Assembly: GCA_036794825.1 (NCBI GenBank)
Contig: DAIRGA010000021.1
Span: 1 to 64,000 of the forward strand
Source of the DNA: RZYY01 sp036794825
Lineage (GTDB): Bacteria > Bacteroidota > Bacteroidia > Bacteroidales > 4484-276
Direction: 5' to 3'
Length of the DNA: 64,000 nt
The notes under the pieces are model-generated. The model made no database searches. It saw nothing but the letters and a program-made list of their open reading frames with translations, and was not told the origin of the DNA. Below are positions 53,946 to 63,209 of this stretch, one piece after another. The translations under genes were made by a program, and so were the position numbers. Every line of letters starts with the position of its first letter. Position 1 is the stretch's first letter.

Positions 53946-54047
53946 TTAACAAAAAAAGGCAATGAACATGTTCAGGATTTTTCCTGTTTTGAATGGGGAT
54001 CTTCAGCGTGAAGCAATCAAATTCGTAAAGCAAAAAATTTGACTTTT

Positions 54048-55160
54048 ATGGAATATTTAACCTCGATTTTAAACTCTCATGCCCATGATAAGGTTTGGCA
54101 CAGCTACTTTTTGCTGGCAATCCTTTTGGTATCACTATTCCTGACCGGCAAACTGCTGAGGTATCTTATCCGCAGAGCATCCCGCAGGCAGGCACTAATC
54201 AACAATCCGGTATATGCCAGTTTCCTGTCGGCTATCGCCAATTCAGTAACCTTCTTTCTGGTGGTGGTCGGGCTTGCTTTGGGAAGCGGTATACTGGTGG
54301 TTCCGGAGCAATACCTCGAGGTTATCTCGATGATAAAAAAGGTGCTGATTGTCATCTCATTCGGTTACATTGTTTACCAATTGATTGATGTCCCGGGTGT
54401 CTGGTTCGAAACCATCATTGACAAGCAGGAAAAATCTACCATGAACAAGATGATTATTCCGGTGATCCGAAAAACCCTCCGCCTCGCAGTAATCATCGGC
54501 GTGATTCTCCAGATTTTCCAGATGCTGTATGATAAACCTATTGCTACAATCATTGCCGGGCTTGGAATTGGAAGTTTGGCTATCGCGCTGGCTGCCCAGG
54601 ATACACTCAAGCATTTTATCGGATCGTTTGTGATTGCGGGCGACAAGCCATTCGAAATCGGTCAGCGAATTGCCGTTGACGGCCATGAAGGGGTAATAGA
54701 ATCCATCGGGTTGCGCAGCGCCAATATCCGAACCCTTGAGGGGCATCTGGTTACCATTCCTAACGGAATCCTGGCGAATCTAACCATCAGGAACATAGGT
54801 CAGCGCGAATACATCAGACGCGTGGGAAATATTACCATCACTTATGATACTCCGATTGAAAAAATTCATAAATCAGTGGAAATCATTAAAGAAATCCTTG
54901 CTGACCATGAGGGTATGAATCCAAATTTACCGCCGCGTGTTTTCTTCAACGAATTTAATCCTGCTTCGCTTAATATCCAGTTCACTTTCTGGTACCACCC
55001 GCCTGAATATTGGGATTACATGGCCTTTAACGAAAGAGTGAATTTTGAAATAATCCGCAGATTTAATACTGAAGGAATTGATTTTGCCTTCCCGACACAA
55101 ACGTTGCACCTGGCAGGTGACACTAAAAGACCGCTGGAGGTGGAGGTGAAGTCCAGGTAA
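54048..55160 (+). CDS. MscS-type mechanosensitive ion channel
   Basis: 370 residues from the ATG at 54048; a TTG nine bases upstream is in frame but less likely. Four to five membrane helices precede the pore helix, with A-G-L-G-I-G-S-L-A-I-A-L-A-A-Q-D at about 170-185, the typical MscS TM3 sequence. The beta domain follows (P-F-E-I-G-Q-R-I, V-T-I-P-N-G). It opens under membrane tension to release solutes during osmotic downshock. The length resembles YbdG/YnaI-type members rather than the shorter MscS. Confidence 0.93.
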   Translation: MEYLTSILNSHAHDKVWHSYFLLAILLVSLFLTGKLLRYLIRRASRRQALINNPVYASFLSAIANSVTFFLVVVGLALGSGILVVPEQYLEVISMIKKVLIVISFGYIVYQLIDVPGVWFETIIDKQEKSTMNKMIIPVIRKTLRLAVIIGVILQIFQMLYDKPIATIIAGLGIGSLAIALAAQDTLKHFIGSFVIAGDKPFEIGQRIAVDGHEGVIESIGLRSANIRTLEGHLVTIPNGILANLTIRNIGQREYIRRVGNITITYDTPIEKIHKSVEIIKEILADHEGMNPNLPPRVFFNEFNPASLNIQFTFWYHPPEYWDYMAFNERVNFEIIRRFNTEGIDFAFPTQTLHLAGDTKRPLEVEVKSR

Positions 55161-55222
55161 GATTATTATCAGACCCTGGATTCTGAAGAATAAACCGGTA
55201 GTCTGCAAAAGAAAGCAAAGCA

Positions 55223-55259
55223 AATGGCCACAGGTTATTTTTGTGAACCTATGGCCATT
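55223..55259. terminator. Bidirectional terminator between the MscS and OFA genes
   Basis: AATGGCCA-C-AGGTT (55223-55236) pairs with AACCT-A-TGGCCATT (55246-55259), 13 pairs with one mismatch. It lies between two converging genes. Confidence 0.7.
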
Positions 55260-55290
55260 GTTAATTTTGGTCTTTGTATTTTGGGTAAAA

Positions 55291-56577
55291 TCAATTCACT
55301 GCATTTGGTTTGGTTGCGGGTTTCACAAGATAGATAGTCAAAACAGCTACCAGGCAAAGTACCCCGCAAATGGAAAATGCCAGCGGGAAATTCCCCATAT
55401 CGCCGAGTTTGCCACCCATGACCGGTCCAAAAATACCGCCAACAGCATAAGCCAGAAAGACCCAGCCGTAATTTTGACCTACGAATTTGGTTCCGAAAGT
55501 ATCGGCAGTCATTGTTGGGAACAAAGCAAAATTACCACCGAAATTAAACCCTATCAAGATGGCAAACAGGTACAGGGTGAGCGGATTGCCAGCCATCCAC
55601 TGGAAAAGAAATACAAACACACCCTGGGTAGCCATCATTATTACAATGGATGATTTTCGTCCGATCTTATCACTTATCATACCCCATACAATCCTGCCCA
55701 GTCCATTGAAAAGAGCAAAGAATACAGCCATTGCCAGCGTTGCAGCAGCTCCGGCCTCTTCTTTTGAAAAACCGGCATTGGTAAGGGCTTCCTGCGGCCA
55801 GAGTCGCATCAGCCCGATGCTCATCAAACCGGCCGCAGCGCCAAATGTGAAAGTGAGCAGTATCAGGTAAAACTGTGGAGTACGCAACATTTCGCTGCTG
55901 GTAAAATCCACAGATTCAACCGGGATTTTCGGATTTTTTGTGCTTCCTGAAGGGTTCCATCCTTCCGGCTTCCAGCAGGGTGTGGGCATCACCATCCAGA
56001 TGCTGCCGATGCTCACAATCACCAGGTAAGCAATCCCATAAATGATGAATGTTTTTGAAATTCCCACAGAGGAAAGCAACTGACCTCCTCCAAGCGGTCC
56101 CAGTTTGTCCGCTACCGCCATCCAAAGCGTTGCTCCAAAACCAAATCCTGCAACGGCTAATCCGGTGATCAATCCTTTCTTATCAGGAAACCAGCGCATC
56201 CCAACGGCAATTGGAACCACATAACCCAGACCAATGCCGCTGCCTCCCATTAGCCCGACAAAAATGAAGGTGGTGGTGAAATTCTCAGCGCCGAAAATAC
56301 CTGCCAGAATGTATCCCAATCCCAGCACTATCCCGCCGGCCATGGCAAGTTTCTGTGGGCCGACTTTTGGCATCAATCTGCCGGAAACAACCATCAAAAC
56401 GGCAAACATAGCAAGTCCTGCCGAAAACACCCATTGCGTCTGAGCTTTTGACCAGCCGGCATCCACCAGCGTCCGGGTGTAAACCGACCAGGCATAGATT
56501 GCGCCCAAAGCCAGTTGTATCATTATCGCCCCTAATACAACCAGGTTCCTGTTTTTAATTTTTTGTTCTGCAGCCAT
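55291..56577 (-). CDS. OFA family MFS transporter (oxalate/formate antiporter type)
   Basis: A 428-residue, 12-helix inner-membrane transporter. A-L-G-A-I-Y-A-W-S-V-Y near the start and G-S-G-I-G-L-G-Y-V-V-P-I in helix 4 are typical of the OFA group. G-R-I-V-W-G-M-I-S-D-K-I-G-R-K is the MFS loop. Known members carry oxalate, formate or other small carboxylates. It follows acs on the same strand, so carriage of acetate or a related carboxylate is a reasonable guess. Confidence 0.87.
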   Translation of the reverse strand: MAAEQKIKNRNLVVLGAIMIQLALGAIYAWSVYTRTLVDAGWSKAQTQWVFSAGLAMFAVLMVVSGRLMPKVGPQKLAMAGGIVLGLGYILAGIFGAENFTTTFIFVGLMGGSGIGLGYVVPIAVGMRWFPDKKGLITGLAVAGFGFGATLWMAVADKLGPLGGGQLLSSVGISKTFIIYGIAYLVIVSIGSIWMVMPTPCWKPEGWNPSGSTKNPKIPVESVDFTSSEMLRTPQFYLILLTFTFGAAAGLMSIGLMRLWPQEALTNAGFSKEEAGAAATLAMAVFFALFNGLGRIVWGMISDKIGRKSSIVIMMATQGVFVFLFQWMAGNPLTLYLFAILIGFNFGGNFALFPTMTADTFGTKFVGQNYGWVFLAYAVGGIFGPVMGGKLGDMGNFPLAFSICGVLCLVAVLTIYLVKPATKPNAVN

Positions 56578-56605
56578 AAAAGTTCATTCTTTTTTTATGA
56601 AAAAC

Positions 56606-56644
56606 AAAAGGCATTTGAGACCATAGCGATCAAAAATGCCTTTT
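56606..56644 (-). terminator. Terminator downstream of acs
   Basis: AAAAGGCATTT (56606-56616) pairs perfectly with AAATGCCTTTT (56634-56644). On the minus strand the stem is followed by GTTTTTC. It may reduce read-through from acs into the OFA gene. Confidence 0.65.
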
Positions 56645-56665
56645 ATATCATTGATTAATATTAAG

Positions 56666-58588
56666 TTAACGTTTTACCTGAACTTTTGCTCCGGCAATGA
56701 TCTCCTCTACTACACCCGGATCGAGCAATGTGGAGGTATCGCCCAGGTTGGAGGCATCGCCTTCGCCAATTTTGCGGAGGATTCTGCGCATGATCTTTCC
56801 TGAACGGGTTTTTGGAAGACCGCTCACCAACTGGATAATGTCCGGTTTGGCGATAGGTCCGATAAACTTGGTAACGGTATCGCGGATTTCCTGTTCGATG
56901 GTTGCCATTTCATGCTCCGAAAGCTCTTCGCAGGTTACATAGGCATAAATACCTGAACCTTTGATTTCGTGAGGATAACCTACAACAGCCGATTCATTTA
57001 CTTTCGGATGCTGATTGATGGCATCTTCCACTTCGGCGGTGCCGATACGGTGACCTGAAACGTTGATAACATCATCAATACGGCCGATGATACGATAGAA
57101 GCCCTCTTCGTCGCGTTTGGCGCCGTCGCCCGTGAGGTAGTAACCTTTGAACGATGAGAAATAGGTCTGATAGCATCTCTGGTGATCGCCGTAAGTGGTT
57201 CTTAACATACCCGGCCATGGGAATTTTATGCAAAGAATACCCTCTACGCCATTGCCTTTCAGTTCGTTACCTTCGTTGTCGAGTAAAACAGGTTGCACAC
57301 CAGGTAATGGTAAAGTGGCAAAAGAAGGTTTAGTGGGGGTTATTCCTGCAAGAGGTGTAATCATAATACCGCCCGTTTCGGTTTGCCACCAGGTGTCAAC
57401 GATCGGGCATTTTCCTTTTCCAACCACATCATGGTACCAGCGCCATGCCTCTTCGTTGATTGGCTCGCCCACAGTGCCGAGTACCTTCAGAGAGCTTAGG
57501 TCATATTTATTTACAAACTCGTTGCCGTGAGCAATAAGGGCGCGGATCGCGGTGGGAGCTGTATAAAACTGTTTTACCTTGTATTTCTCAACGGTTTTCC
57601 AGAATCTGCCGGCATCCGGATAGGTGGGAACGCCTTCGAACATAATGGATGTGGCGCCAGTGAGCAGCGGACCATAAACGATGTAGGTGTGGCCTGTTAC
57701 CCAGCCAATGTCGGCAGTACACCAGTAAATGTCGCCCTCGTTATACTGGAATACATTCTTGAATGTGTATTCAGCATAAACCATATAACCGGCGGTTGTG
57801 TGCAGGACGCCTTTGGGCTTGCCCGTTGATCCGGAAGTGTAAAGAATAAAAAGTGTGTCCTCTGAATCCATTACCTCAGCCTGATTTTCCTTGCTTACGC
57901 CTTCGATCAGCTCATTCCACCAGATGTCGCGGCCTGGAACCATCGCAACATTATCTCCTGTTCTGTTGTATACAATCACGTTTTTAACCGAAGGACAATT
58001 GGCAATTGCTTCGTCAACGATATCTTTCAAAGCAATGCTCTTGGTGCCGCGGAAAGCGCCGTCGCTGGTAATCACCAGGTTCGATTCGGCATCAATGATC
58101 CTGTCAGCCAGTGCATTGGCCGAAAATCCGGCAAATACGATGGAGTGAATTGCACCGATACGTGCGCAGGCAAGCATGGCAACCGCCAGTTCCGGAATCA
58201 TCGGAAGGTAAATCGCAACACGGTCGCCTTTTTTGATACCGATATTTTTCAGGGCGTTAGCAAACTGGCAGACTTGCTCGTACAGTTCACCGTAAGTAAT
58301 CACCTTGTTTTCTTCCTTGGGATCATTGGGTTCCCAGATAATGGCGGGTTGATTTTTCCTCAGGAAAAGGTTGCGCTCGAAAATGTTCTCGGTAATATTC
58401 AGCTTGCCATTTACAAACCAATTGACGTGGGGTGCGTCTTTGCCATCAAAATACCAGTCCAGTACTTTATCCCATTTCTTTTGCCAATAGTGTGATTCGG
58501 CTATTTTCGCCCAAAATCCTTCCGGATTTGCAATGCTCTCCTGGTACTTTTCAAAGTATTCGGCCAGGCTGGTGATCTTGTTTGTCAT
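56666..58588 (-). CDS. acs: Acetate-CoA ligase (acetyl-CoA synthetase)
   Basis: 640 residues, close to the family norm of about 650. The adenylate-forming motifs are Y-T-S-G-S-T-G-K-P-K-G (P-loop), D-T-W-W-Q-T-E-T-G-G, Y-L-T-G-D-G-A and the catalytic Lys in R-S-G-K-I-M-R-R. It converts acetate, ATP and CoA to acetyl-CoA, AMP and PPi, for growth on low acetate. The lysine in the last motif is the usual acetylation target. With ackA nearby the cell can both make and scavenge acetate. Confidence 0.97.
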   Translation of the reverse strand: MTNKITSLAEYFEKYQESIANPEGFWAKIAESHYWQKKWDKVLDWYFDGKDAPHVNWFVNGKLNITENIFERNLFLRKNQPAIIWEPNDPKEENKVITYGELYEQVCQFANALKNIGIKKGDRVAIYLPMIPELAVAMLACARIGAIHSIVFAGFSANALADRIIDAESNLVITSDGAFRGTKSIALKDIVDEAIANCPSVKNVIVYNRTGDNVAMVPGRDIWWNELIEGVSKENQAEVMDSEDTLFILYTSGSTGKPKGVLHTTAGYMVYAEYTFKNVFQYNEGDIYWCTADIGWVTGHTYIVYGPLLTGATSIMFEGVPTYPDAGRFWKTVEKYKVKQFYTAPTAIRALIAHGNEFVNKYDLSSLKVLGTVGEPINEEAWRWYHDVVGKGKCPIVDTWWQTETGGIMITPLAGITPTKPSFATLPLPGVQPVLLDNEGNELKGNGVEGILCIKFPWPGMLRTTYGDHQRCYQTYFSSFKGYYLTGDGAKRDEEGFYRIIGRIDDVINVSGHRIGTAEVEDAINQHPKVNESAVVGYPHEIKGSGIYAYVTCEELSEHEMATIEQEIRDTVTKFIGPIAKPDIIQLVSGLPKTRSGKIMRRILRKIGEGDASNLGDTSTLLDPGVVEEIIAGAKVQVKR

Positions 58589-59195
58589 AAATTTTTGAAT
58601 TGATTAAGTTAATAAATTATTGATTTACTGATAGATATGTTTTATCCATTGATTTACTCTGATTAAAAAATTCTGCCGATAAAACTTCATTCAAGATGTG
58701 AAAATGAGAATTAAGCCAAAAAGTTTCACAAATGAGTGTAGAATTGCAGGGAAAGGAATAGGGAAAATGAGTCAATGAAAAGCTTGCAGGGATGGTTGTG
58801 AACTGCGATTGACGACTTTTCATTATCAGAAGTTAAAATGTTCTTATTTAAAACATTATCGGAATTTCAGAGGCCAAAATTAAGATAATTTCTGATTCTT
58901 CAGTCATTCTCGTGTGAATTCAATCACAATCAGGGATGCAGCTACTTAATCTTTTGTAAGTTAATGGGTAAGAAGATTCGTTCATTTTGTAAATAATAGA
59001 TAATCAAATAGATAGCGCAACGGAATCGGCATGATATTTTTTACCGGACTTTGATCTTTACCGAAATTTATAACGATTTTAAATAGCAAGCCCCCTCGAA
59101 GTTGATGGTCTGATTTGGTTACTTTTGCCGGGCAATTCATCAACAATTCGATTGCTGGTGTATTTGCAACGGTTTCAAATTTTATCCCATAATTT
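58589..59195. other. Non-coding region between the divergent acs and 3HCDH-like genes
   Basis: 607 bases without a convincing gene; short ORFs here lack family features. TAATTTTG on the minus strand (complement of 58875-58882) could be the acs -7 box, implying a leader of about 280 bases. TACTTTTG at 59120-59127 on the plus strand is the likely -7 box for the next gene. Confidence 0.6.
59102..59127 (+). promoter_or_regulatory. Probable promoter of the 3HCDH-like/ackA pair
   Basis: TACTTTTG at 59120-59127 is an exact TAnnTTTG -7 element. TTG at 59102-59104 could be the -33 box, with a somewhat short 15-base spacer. The ATG is 68 bases downstream. Confidence 0.5.
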
Positions 59196-60170
59196 ATGTC
59201 AATCACTTTAGACAGGTTTAGCCTGAACAAACAGACGAAGTCAGTCGGGCAGATACAAAAAGCCGGGCTCATTGGCTGCGGCGCCATCGGGCAGGAAATT
59301 GCGCTGCTCATCAGCCAGAAAGGTATTGAGGTAGTATTTATTGACCTTAATGAACAACTCATCGAAGCCATCCTCAAATCCATGTCGGATCAGCTCGATC
59401 AGATCATCAACCGCTGGGGGATGACGGGCAGCGAAAAGAAACTCGTCCTTTCCAGGATCAAAGGTTCCGTTTCTTACCAGGATCTGTCGGATTGCGACAT
59501 CATCATCGAAACCATCAATTCCCAGAAACCCGGTGCAAATCTTGAGGAGAGGAAAGAGGTTTTCCGCAAAGTTGAAGCTGTTGTAAAACCCGAAACGGTG
59601 ATCACCTCAAACACAGCAACCATGATGATTTCCGATCTGGCTGTCGCCCTTGATCACCCTGAGCGCTCACTCGGAATGCATTTCATCAGCCCGGTGTCGA
59701 AAATTAATCTGGTGGAGGTAGTTTCTCATTTTTATACCAATGATGAATCATTTCAGATCGTAAACAAGTTTGCGGGGATGATTGGTAAAAAGGTAATCAA
59801 AATCAATGAGTCACCGGGAAACATCAGTACCCGTATGATAGTAACCATCATCAACGAAGCCTGCGCCATCCTTACCGAAGGAGTAGCCTCGGTGGCCGAT
59901 GTGGATAAAGTTATGATGGAGGTTACCGGAAATGCCTTTGGTCCCTTCGAAATGGCCGATCGCTATGGGATTGATAAAATTCACAAATGGATGGAAAACC
60001 TCTATCGCGAATTTGGTGAACTGAAATACAAACCATCGCCAATTATCCGCAGGATGGTCAGGGCAAAAATGTTTGGAATGCGCGTAGGTGAAGGATTTTA
60101 TAAATGGGAAGGGAACTTGAAAACTGCCAAAACCGGTAGTATCAAAAATCTGGGACGCGAGAAATTTTAG
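59196..60170 (+). CDS. 3-hydroxyacyl-CoA dehydrogenase family protein
   Basis: 324 residues. The Rossmann loop G-C-G-A-I-G is at 27-32, with an acidic D after strand 2 (V-F-I-D-L-N) for NAD+. The C-terminal helical domain has the family's G-N-A-F-G-P-F-E-M-A-D and D-K-V-M-M-E. The active-site His is in G-M-H-F-I-S-P-V, where most members have H-F-F-N-P-V, and the usual S-N-T-S-S is S-N-T-A-T. These changes suggest a variant substrate or weaker canonical activity. The extra N-terminal 20 residues are unusual. It starts an operon with ackA (24 bases apart). Confidence 0.82.
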   Translation: MSITLDRFSLNKQTKSVGQIQKAGLIGCGAIGQEIALLISQKGIEVVFIDLNEQLIEAILKSMSDQLDQIINRWGMTGSEKKLVLSRIKGSVSYQDLSDCDIIIETINSQKPGANLEERKEVFRKVEAVVKPETVITSNTATMMISDLAVALDHPERSLGMHFISPVSKINLVEVVSHFYTNDESFQIVNKFAGMIGKKVIKINESPGNISTRMIVTIINEACAILTEGVASVADVDKVMMEVTGNAFGPFEMADRYGIDKIHKWMENLYREFGELKYKPSPIIRRMVRAKMFGMRVGEGFYKWEGNLKTAKTGSIKNLGREKF

Positions 60171-60194
60171 GTCTAAATGTAAAAACATTCGAAA

Positions 60195-61406
60195 ATGAAA
60201 GTCATCGTATTAAACTGCGGAAGTTCATCAATAAAATATCAGCTATTCGAAATGCCTCAGGTGGAGGTACTTGCCAAAGGGCTTGTGGACAAAATCGGGC
60301 TGAAAGGAGCTCTGATCAAGCACGAACGCAACGACGGAAAGCAACTGAAAGTGGAAGGTGAAATCCTCGATCACAAAAGCGGCATCGAATATTTGCTCGG
60401 GATTCTGATAGACCCGGAGTATGGCAGCCTGACAAATCTCAATGAAATTGATGCTGTTGGACACCGCGTGGTTCATGGCGCCGAGGATTTTAGCGGTAGT
60501 GTGGCAATCACAACAGAGGTTATTAAAGCATTGGAAAAATCCTCTGACCTGGCGCCATTGCACAACCCGCCAAATCTCAAGGGAATTTATGCCATGCAAC
60601 AACTCTTGCCGGATGTTCCACAGGCCGGTGTTTTCGACACCGCTTTCCATCAAACCATGCCGGAATATTCTTATCTCTATGGCATTCCTTATTCATTGTA
60701 CGAGAAGTACAAAATCCGCCGCTACGGCTTCCATGGAACCAGCCATAAATACGTATCAGCCAGGGCTTGCAGGATTCTGGACGAAGATATCAGCACAAAA
60801 AAAATCGTAACCTGCCACCTCGGAAACGGGGCTTCGATGGCTGCCGTAAAATACGGTAAATCAATGGACACATCCATGGGCATGACTCCCATCGAAGGTG
60901 TAATGATGGGTACACGCTGCGGCGACCTGGATGTTGGGGCTCTGTTCCACATTATCAATAAGGAAGACATTTCAGTAAAAATCGCCAACACACTCGTGAA
61001 TAAATTCAGCGGTGTTTTGGGCGTTTCTGGAATTTCATCGGACATGCGCGATGTGGAACTCGCTGCAGAGAAAGGCCATCACCGGGCAGCGGTGGCTTAT
61101 CAGATGTATGCCTACAGGGTTAAGAAATATGTTGGAGCCTACGCCGCCGCTATGGGTGGTGTAGATATCATTGTTTTTACCGGAGGAATAGGTGAGAATG
61201 ACTCAGTTACTCGCGCCAACGTGATAGAAGGTTTGGAATTCCTCGGCGTTGATTTTGATTTCGAACTCAACAAAGGACTTCGCGGTAAAGAGATGATTCT
61301 CTCCAAACCCACTTCCAGGGTGAAGGTTTTGGTTGTACCCACCAACGAAGAAATGATGATTGCTAAAGATACATACACTATTGTAACCGGCGGAGCGGTT
61401 AATTAA
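60195..61406 (+). CDS. ackA: Acetate kinase
   Basis: A 403-residue ASKHA-fold kinase. V-L-N-C-G-S-S-S-I-K-Y at the N-terminus, the catalytic segment A-V-G-H-R-V-V-H-G, V-F-D-T-A-F-H-Q-T-M-P, Y-G-F-H-G-T-S-H-K, H-L-G-N-G-A-S and F-T-G-G-I-G-E-N are all present. It makes ATP from acetyl phosphate during fermentation, with acetate as product. The usual partner pta is not in the window; the upstream partner is a 3HCDH-like gene. Confidence 0.97.
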   Translation: MKVIVLNCGSSSIKYQLFEMPQVEVLAKGLVDKIGLKGALIKHERNDGKQLKVEGEILDHKSGIEYLLGILIDPEYGSLTNLNEIDAVGHRVVHGAEDFSGSVAITTEVIKALEKSSDLAPLHNPPNLKGIYAMQQLLPDVPQAGVFDTAFHQTMPEYSYLYGIPYSLYEKYKIRRYGFHGTSHKYVSARACRILDEDISTKKIVTCHLGNGASMAAVKYGKSMDTSMGMTPIEGVMMGTRCGDLDVGALFHIINKEDISVKIANTLVNKFSGVLGVSGISSDMRDVELAAEKGHHRAAVAYQMYAYRVKKYVGAYAAAMGGVDIIVFTGGIGENDSVTRANVIEGLEFLGVDFDFELNKGLRGKEMILSKPTSRVKVLVVPTNEEMMIAKDTYTIVTGGAVN

Positions 61407-61424
61407 ACCTGATTTTGCCCCAAA

Positions 61425-61460
61425 AAAAGGCCTGCTGCATCCAACCGCTGCAGGCCTTTT
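61425..61460 (+). terminator. Rho-independent terminator after ackA
   Basis: AAAAGGCCTGC (61425-61435) pairs perfectly with GCAGGCCTTTT (61450-61460), with a 14-base loop. Confidence 0.8.
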
Positions 61461-61634
61461 AAGTATAATTACAAACACTTCATTTCGAAGAGCATTTTCT
61501 TGAAATTTGCTTTTCAGCAGCCTTTATGAAAACTAAATCAATGGATTGAACTTTTTTTTAGAAACCCTTAAACAAAAACCAAAAACCCCTGTTTTGTTGA
61601 TGAAATAAATCAAAAACTTAAACAAAACAGTAAC

Positions 61635-62342
61635 ATGAAAATTTTCGCAAAATTCATTGCCCTTTCGGTTATCATTGCTCTTACTGCCTGCGCTTCTGGT
61701 GGTCAGAAAACTGAAACAAGAGATGCTGCTGATGTAGCTTCAAACAATTATGATCTCAAGTATGAGGTTAGTCTCGACCAGAGTTCGATCAACTGGGAAG
61801 GTTACAAGCCCACAGGAACACACCATGGAACTATTGCCATTAAAGATGGGAAATTGAAATTCAGTGACGGATCATTGGTTGGTGGTTCTTTTACTATTGA
61901 CATGAAATCAATTGTAGTTCAGGATCTTACTGACCCAGATATGAATGCAAAACTTACCGGACATCTGCTCTCCGCCGATTTTTTCGAAGCAGAAACTTTT
62001 CCGGTAGCAACGTTTGAAATTACCTCTATAGCCCCCGTTGATGGTACACAGATTGATCGTTCCAAGGAAAAAGGTGACCTGATTCCAACCCATGCTATTT
62101 CAGGAAATTTAACAATGAAGGGAATCACCAAAAACCTGACTTTTAATGCTAAAGTATCCATGGACGGTTCATCTTTCATCGCTCAGACAAACCAGTTTTT
62201 CATTGATCGCGTTGAATGGAACGTCCAGTTTGGCTCGAAGAAACTCTTTGCTGATCTGAAAGATAATTTCATTAATGATGAAATGGGAATTGCGATCACT
62301 CTTGTAGCCACCGCCGCTGCAGACGAAACAGCAAGCAACTAA
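61635..62342 (+). CDS. YceI family lipoprotein
   Basis: 235 residues. The lipoprotein signal ends L-T-A-C (Cys20). The YceI-like lipocalin-type barrel has S-S-I-N-W-E-G-Y-K, a central G-G-S-F-T-I-D-M, L-T-G-H-L-L-S-A-D-F-F and G-N-L-T-M-K-G-I-T-K. The family binds isoprenoid or other hydrophobic molecules in the periplasm; the ligand is not known here. A terminator follows. Confidence 0.9.
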   Translation: MKIFAKFIALSVIIALTACASGGQKTETRDAADVASNNYDLKYEVSLDQSSINWEGYKPTGTHHGTIAIKDGKLKFSDGSLVGGSFTIDMKSIVVQDLTDPDMNAKLTGHLLSADFFEAETFPVATFEITSIAPVDGTQIDRSKEKGDLIPTHAISGNLTMKGITKNLTFNAKVSMDGSSFIAQTNQFFIDRVEWNVQFGSKKLFADLKDNFINDEMGIAITLVATAAADETASN

Positions 62343-62363
62343 TCTGAGTATTCAAAATAAAAG

Positions 62364-62397
62364 AATCCCGCCGGTTAAGCTGAGCGGGATTTTTTTT
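62364..62397. terminator. Terminator between the YceI-like and rubredoxin-fusion genes
   Basis: AATCCCGC (62364-62371) pairs with GCGGGATT (62384-62391), followed by T to 62397 on the plus strand. It lies between converging genes. Confidence 0.8.
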
Positions 62398-62401
62398 GAC
62401 C

Positions 62402-63118
62402 TTAATCAATGGGTACAAAATCAGCCTTTGTGACTCCGCAAATCGGGCAGGTCCAGTTATCAGGAATATCTTCGAAAGGCGTGCCGGCAGGAATTCCACA
62501 TGATGGGTCACCTTCTTCAGGATCATAAATAAACCCGCATACTATGCACCGGTATCTTTTTGCTGAGGTTGTTTTTGCAGGCAGGGATTCTTCTTTTGAT
62601 GGTTTTGGATAATCGCCGAGATAAGTTGGAGAATTTTCCGGTGACACTCCCTTGATAACATCTCGGTAGTAATCGTAGGTGAGCGGCTTTGCTGCAGCGT
62701 CAATCAAATCAAGATCAATCACTTTCCCAACAAAGATTACATGGGTTCCTACCTCGATAACTTGCTCAACTTCACACTCATACCACGCAATAGTTTTATC
62801 AAGAACTATCGGGGAGCCTGTCTTCCCGATTTTGTAGTTAGCATTGGCAAATTTGTTGATTTCTCTCCCGCTTTTAAACCCCCACGGTCCCAAAAATGCC
62901 AGATCAACCTCCTTTTGCAAAGCTGAAACAGAAAAAACCCTGCTCTTTTTGATAAACTCCGTTGTCAGATTATCGTGATGCGTAGCAACAGCAATTCTTG
63001 GTGGCTGCGCGGTTACCTGAAAAACTGTGTTGGAGATGTGGCCGTTAAAATTGTCTCCATCTCTCGAACTCAGAATATAAAGACCATAGGTTAATTTGAA
63101 AAAAGCTTCTGATTTCAT
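62402..63118 (-). CDS. Flavin reductase-rubredoxin fusion protein
   Basis: 238 residues from the ATG at 63118; the frame is open further upstream, but the M-K-S-E-A-F-F-K-L-T-Y-G-L-Y start matches the flavin reductase N-terminus. Residues 1-160 are a FMN-binding flavin reductase-like domain (Y-G-L-Y-I-L-S-S, N-T-V-F-Q-V-T, W-Y-E-C-E-V). A linker of about 25 residues leads to a C-terminal rubredoxin with both C-x-x-C-G motifs (C-I-V-C-G, C-P-I-C-G) for one iron. This resembles the high-molecular-weight rubredoxin (Hrb) type, which moves electrons from NAD(P)H to flavodiiron proteins for O2, NO or peroxide reduction in anaerobes. Confidence 0.88.
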   Translation of the reverse strand: MKSEAFFKLTYGLYILSSRDGDNFNGHISNTVFQVTAQPPRIAVATHHDNLTTEFIKKSRVFSVSALQKEVDLAFLGPWGFKSGREINKFANANYKIGKTGSPIVLDKTIAWYECEVEQVIEVGTHVIFVGKVIDLDLIDAAAKPLTYDYYRDVIKGVSPENSPTYLGDYPKPSKEESLPAKTTSAKRYRCIVCGFIYDPEEGDPSCGIPAGTPFEDIPDNWTCPICGVTKADFVPID

Positions 63119-63209
63119 CTTGCATGAAGGTTTATTGAATGCGGTAAAATTATAATTTAATCCAGAGCGCTGGTGGATTAAGTGTACTTTTGTTTTAAAA
63201 TTTTGGTAG

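Noticed and set aside
58617..58823. Minus-strand ORF of 68 codons upstream of acs
   Set aside because: Short, AT-rich, no motif and no promoter or ribosome-binding evidence; more likely leader or intergenic sequence.
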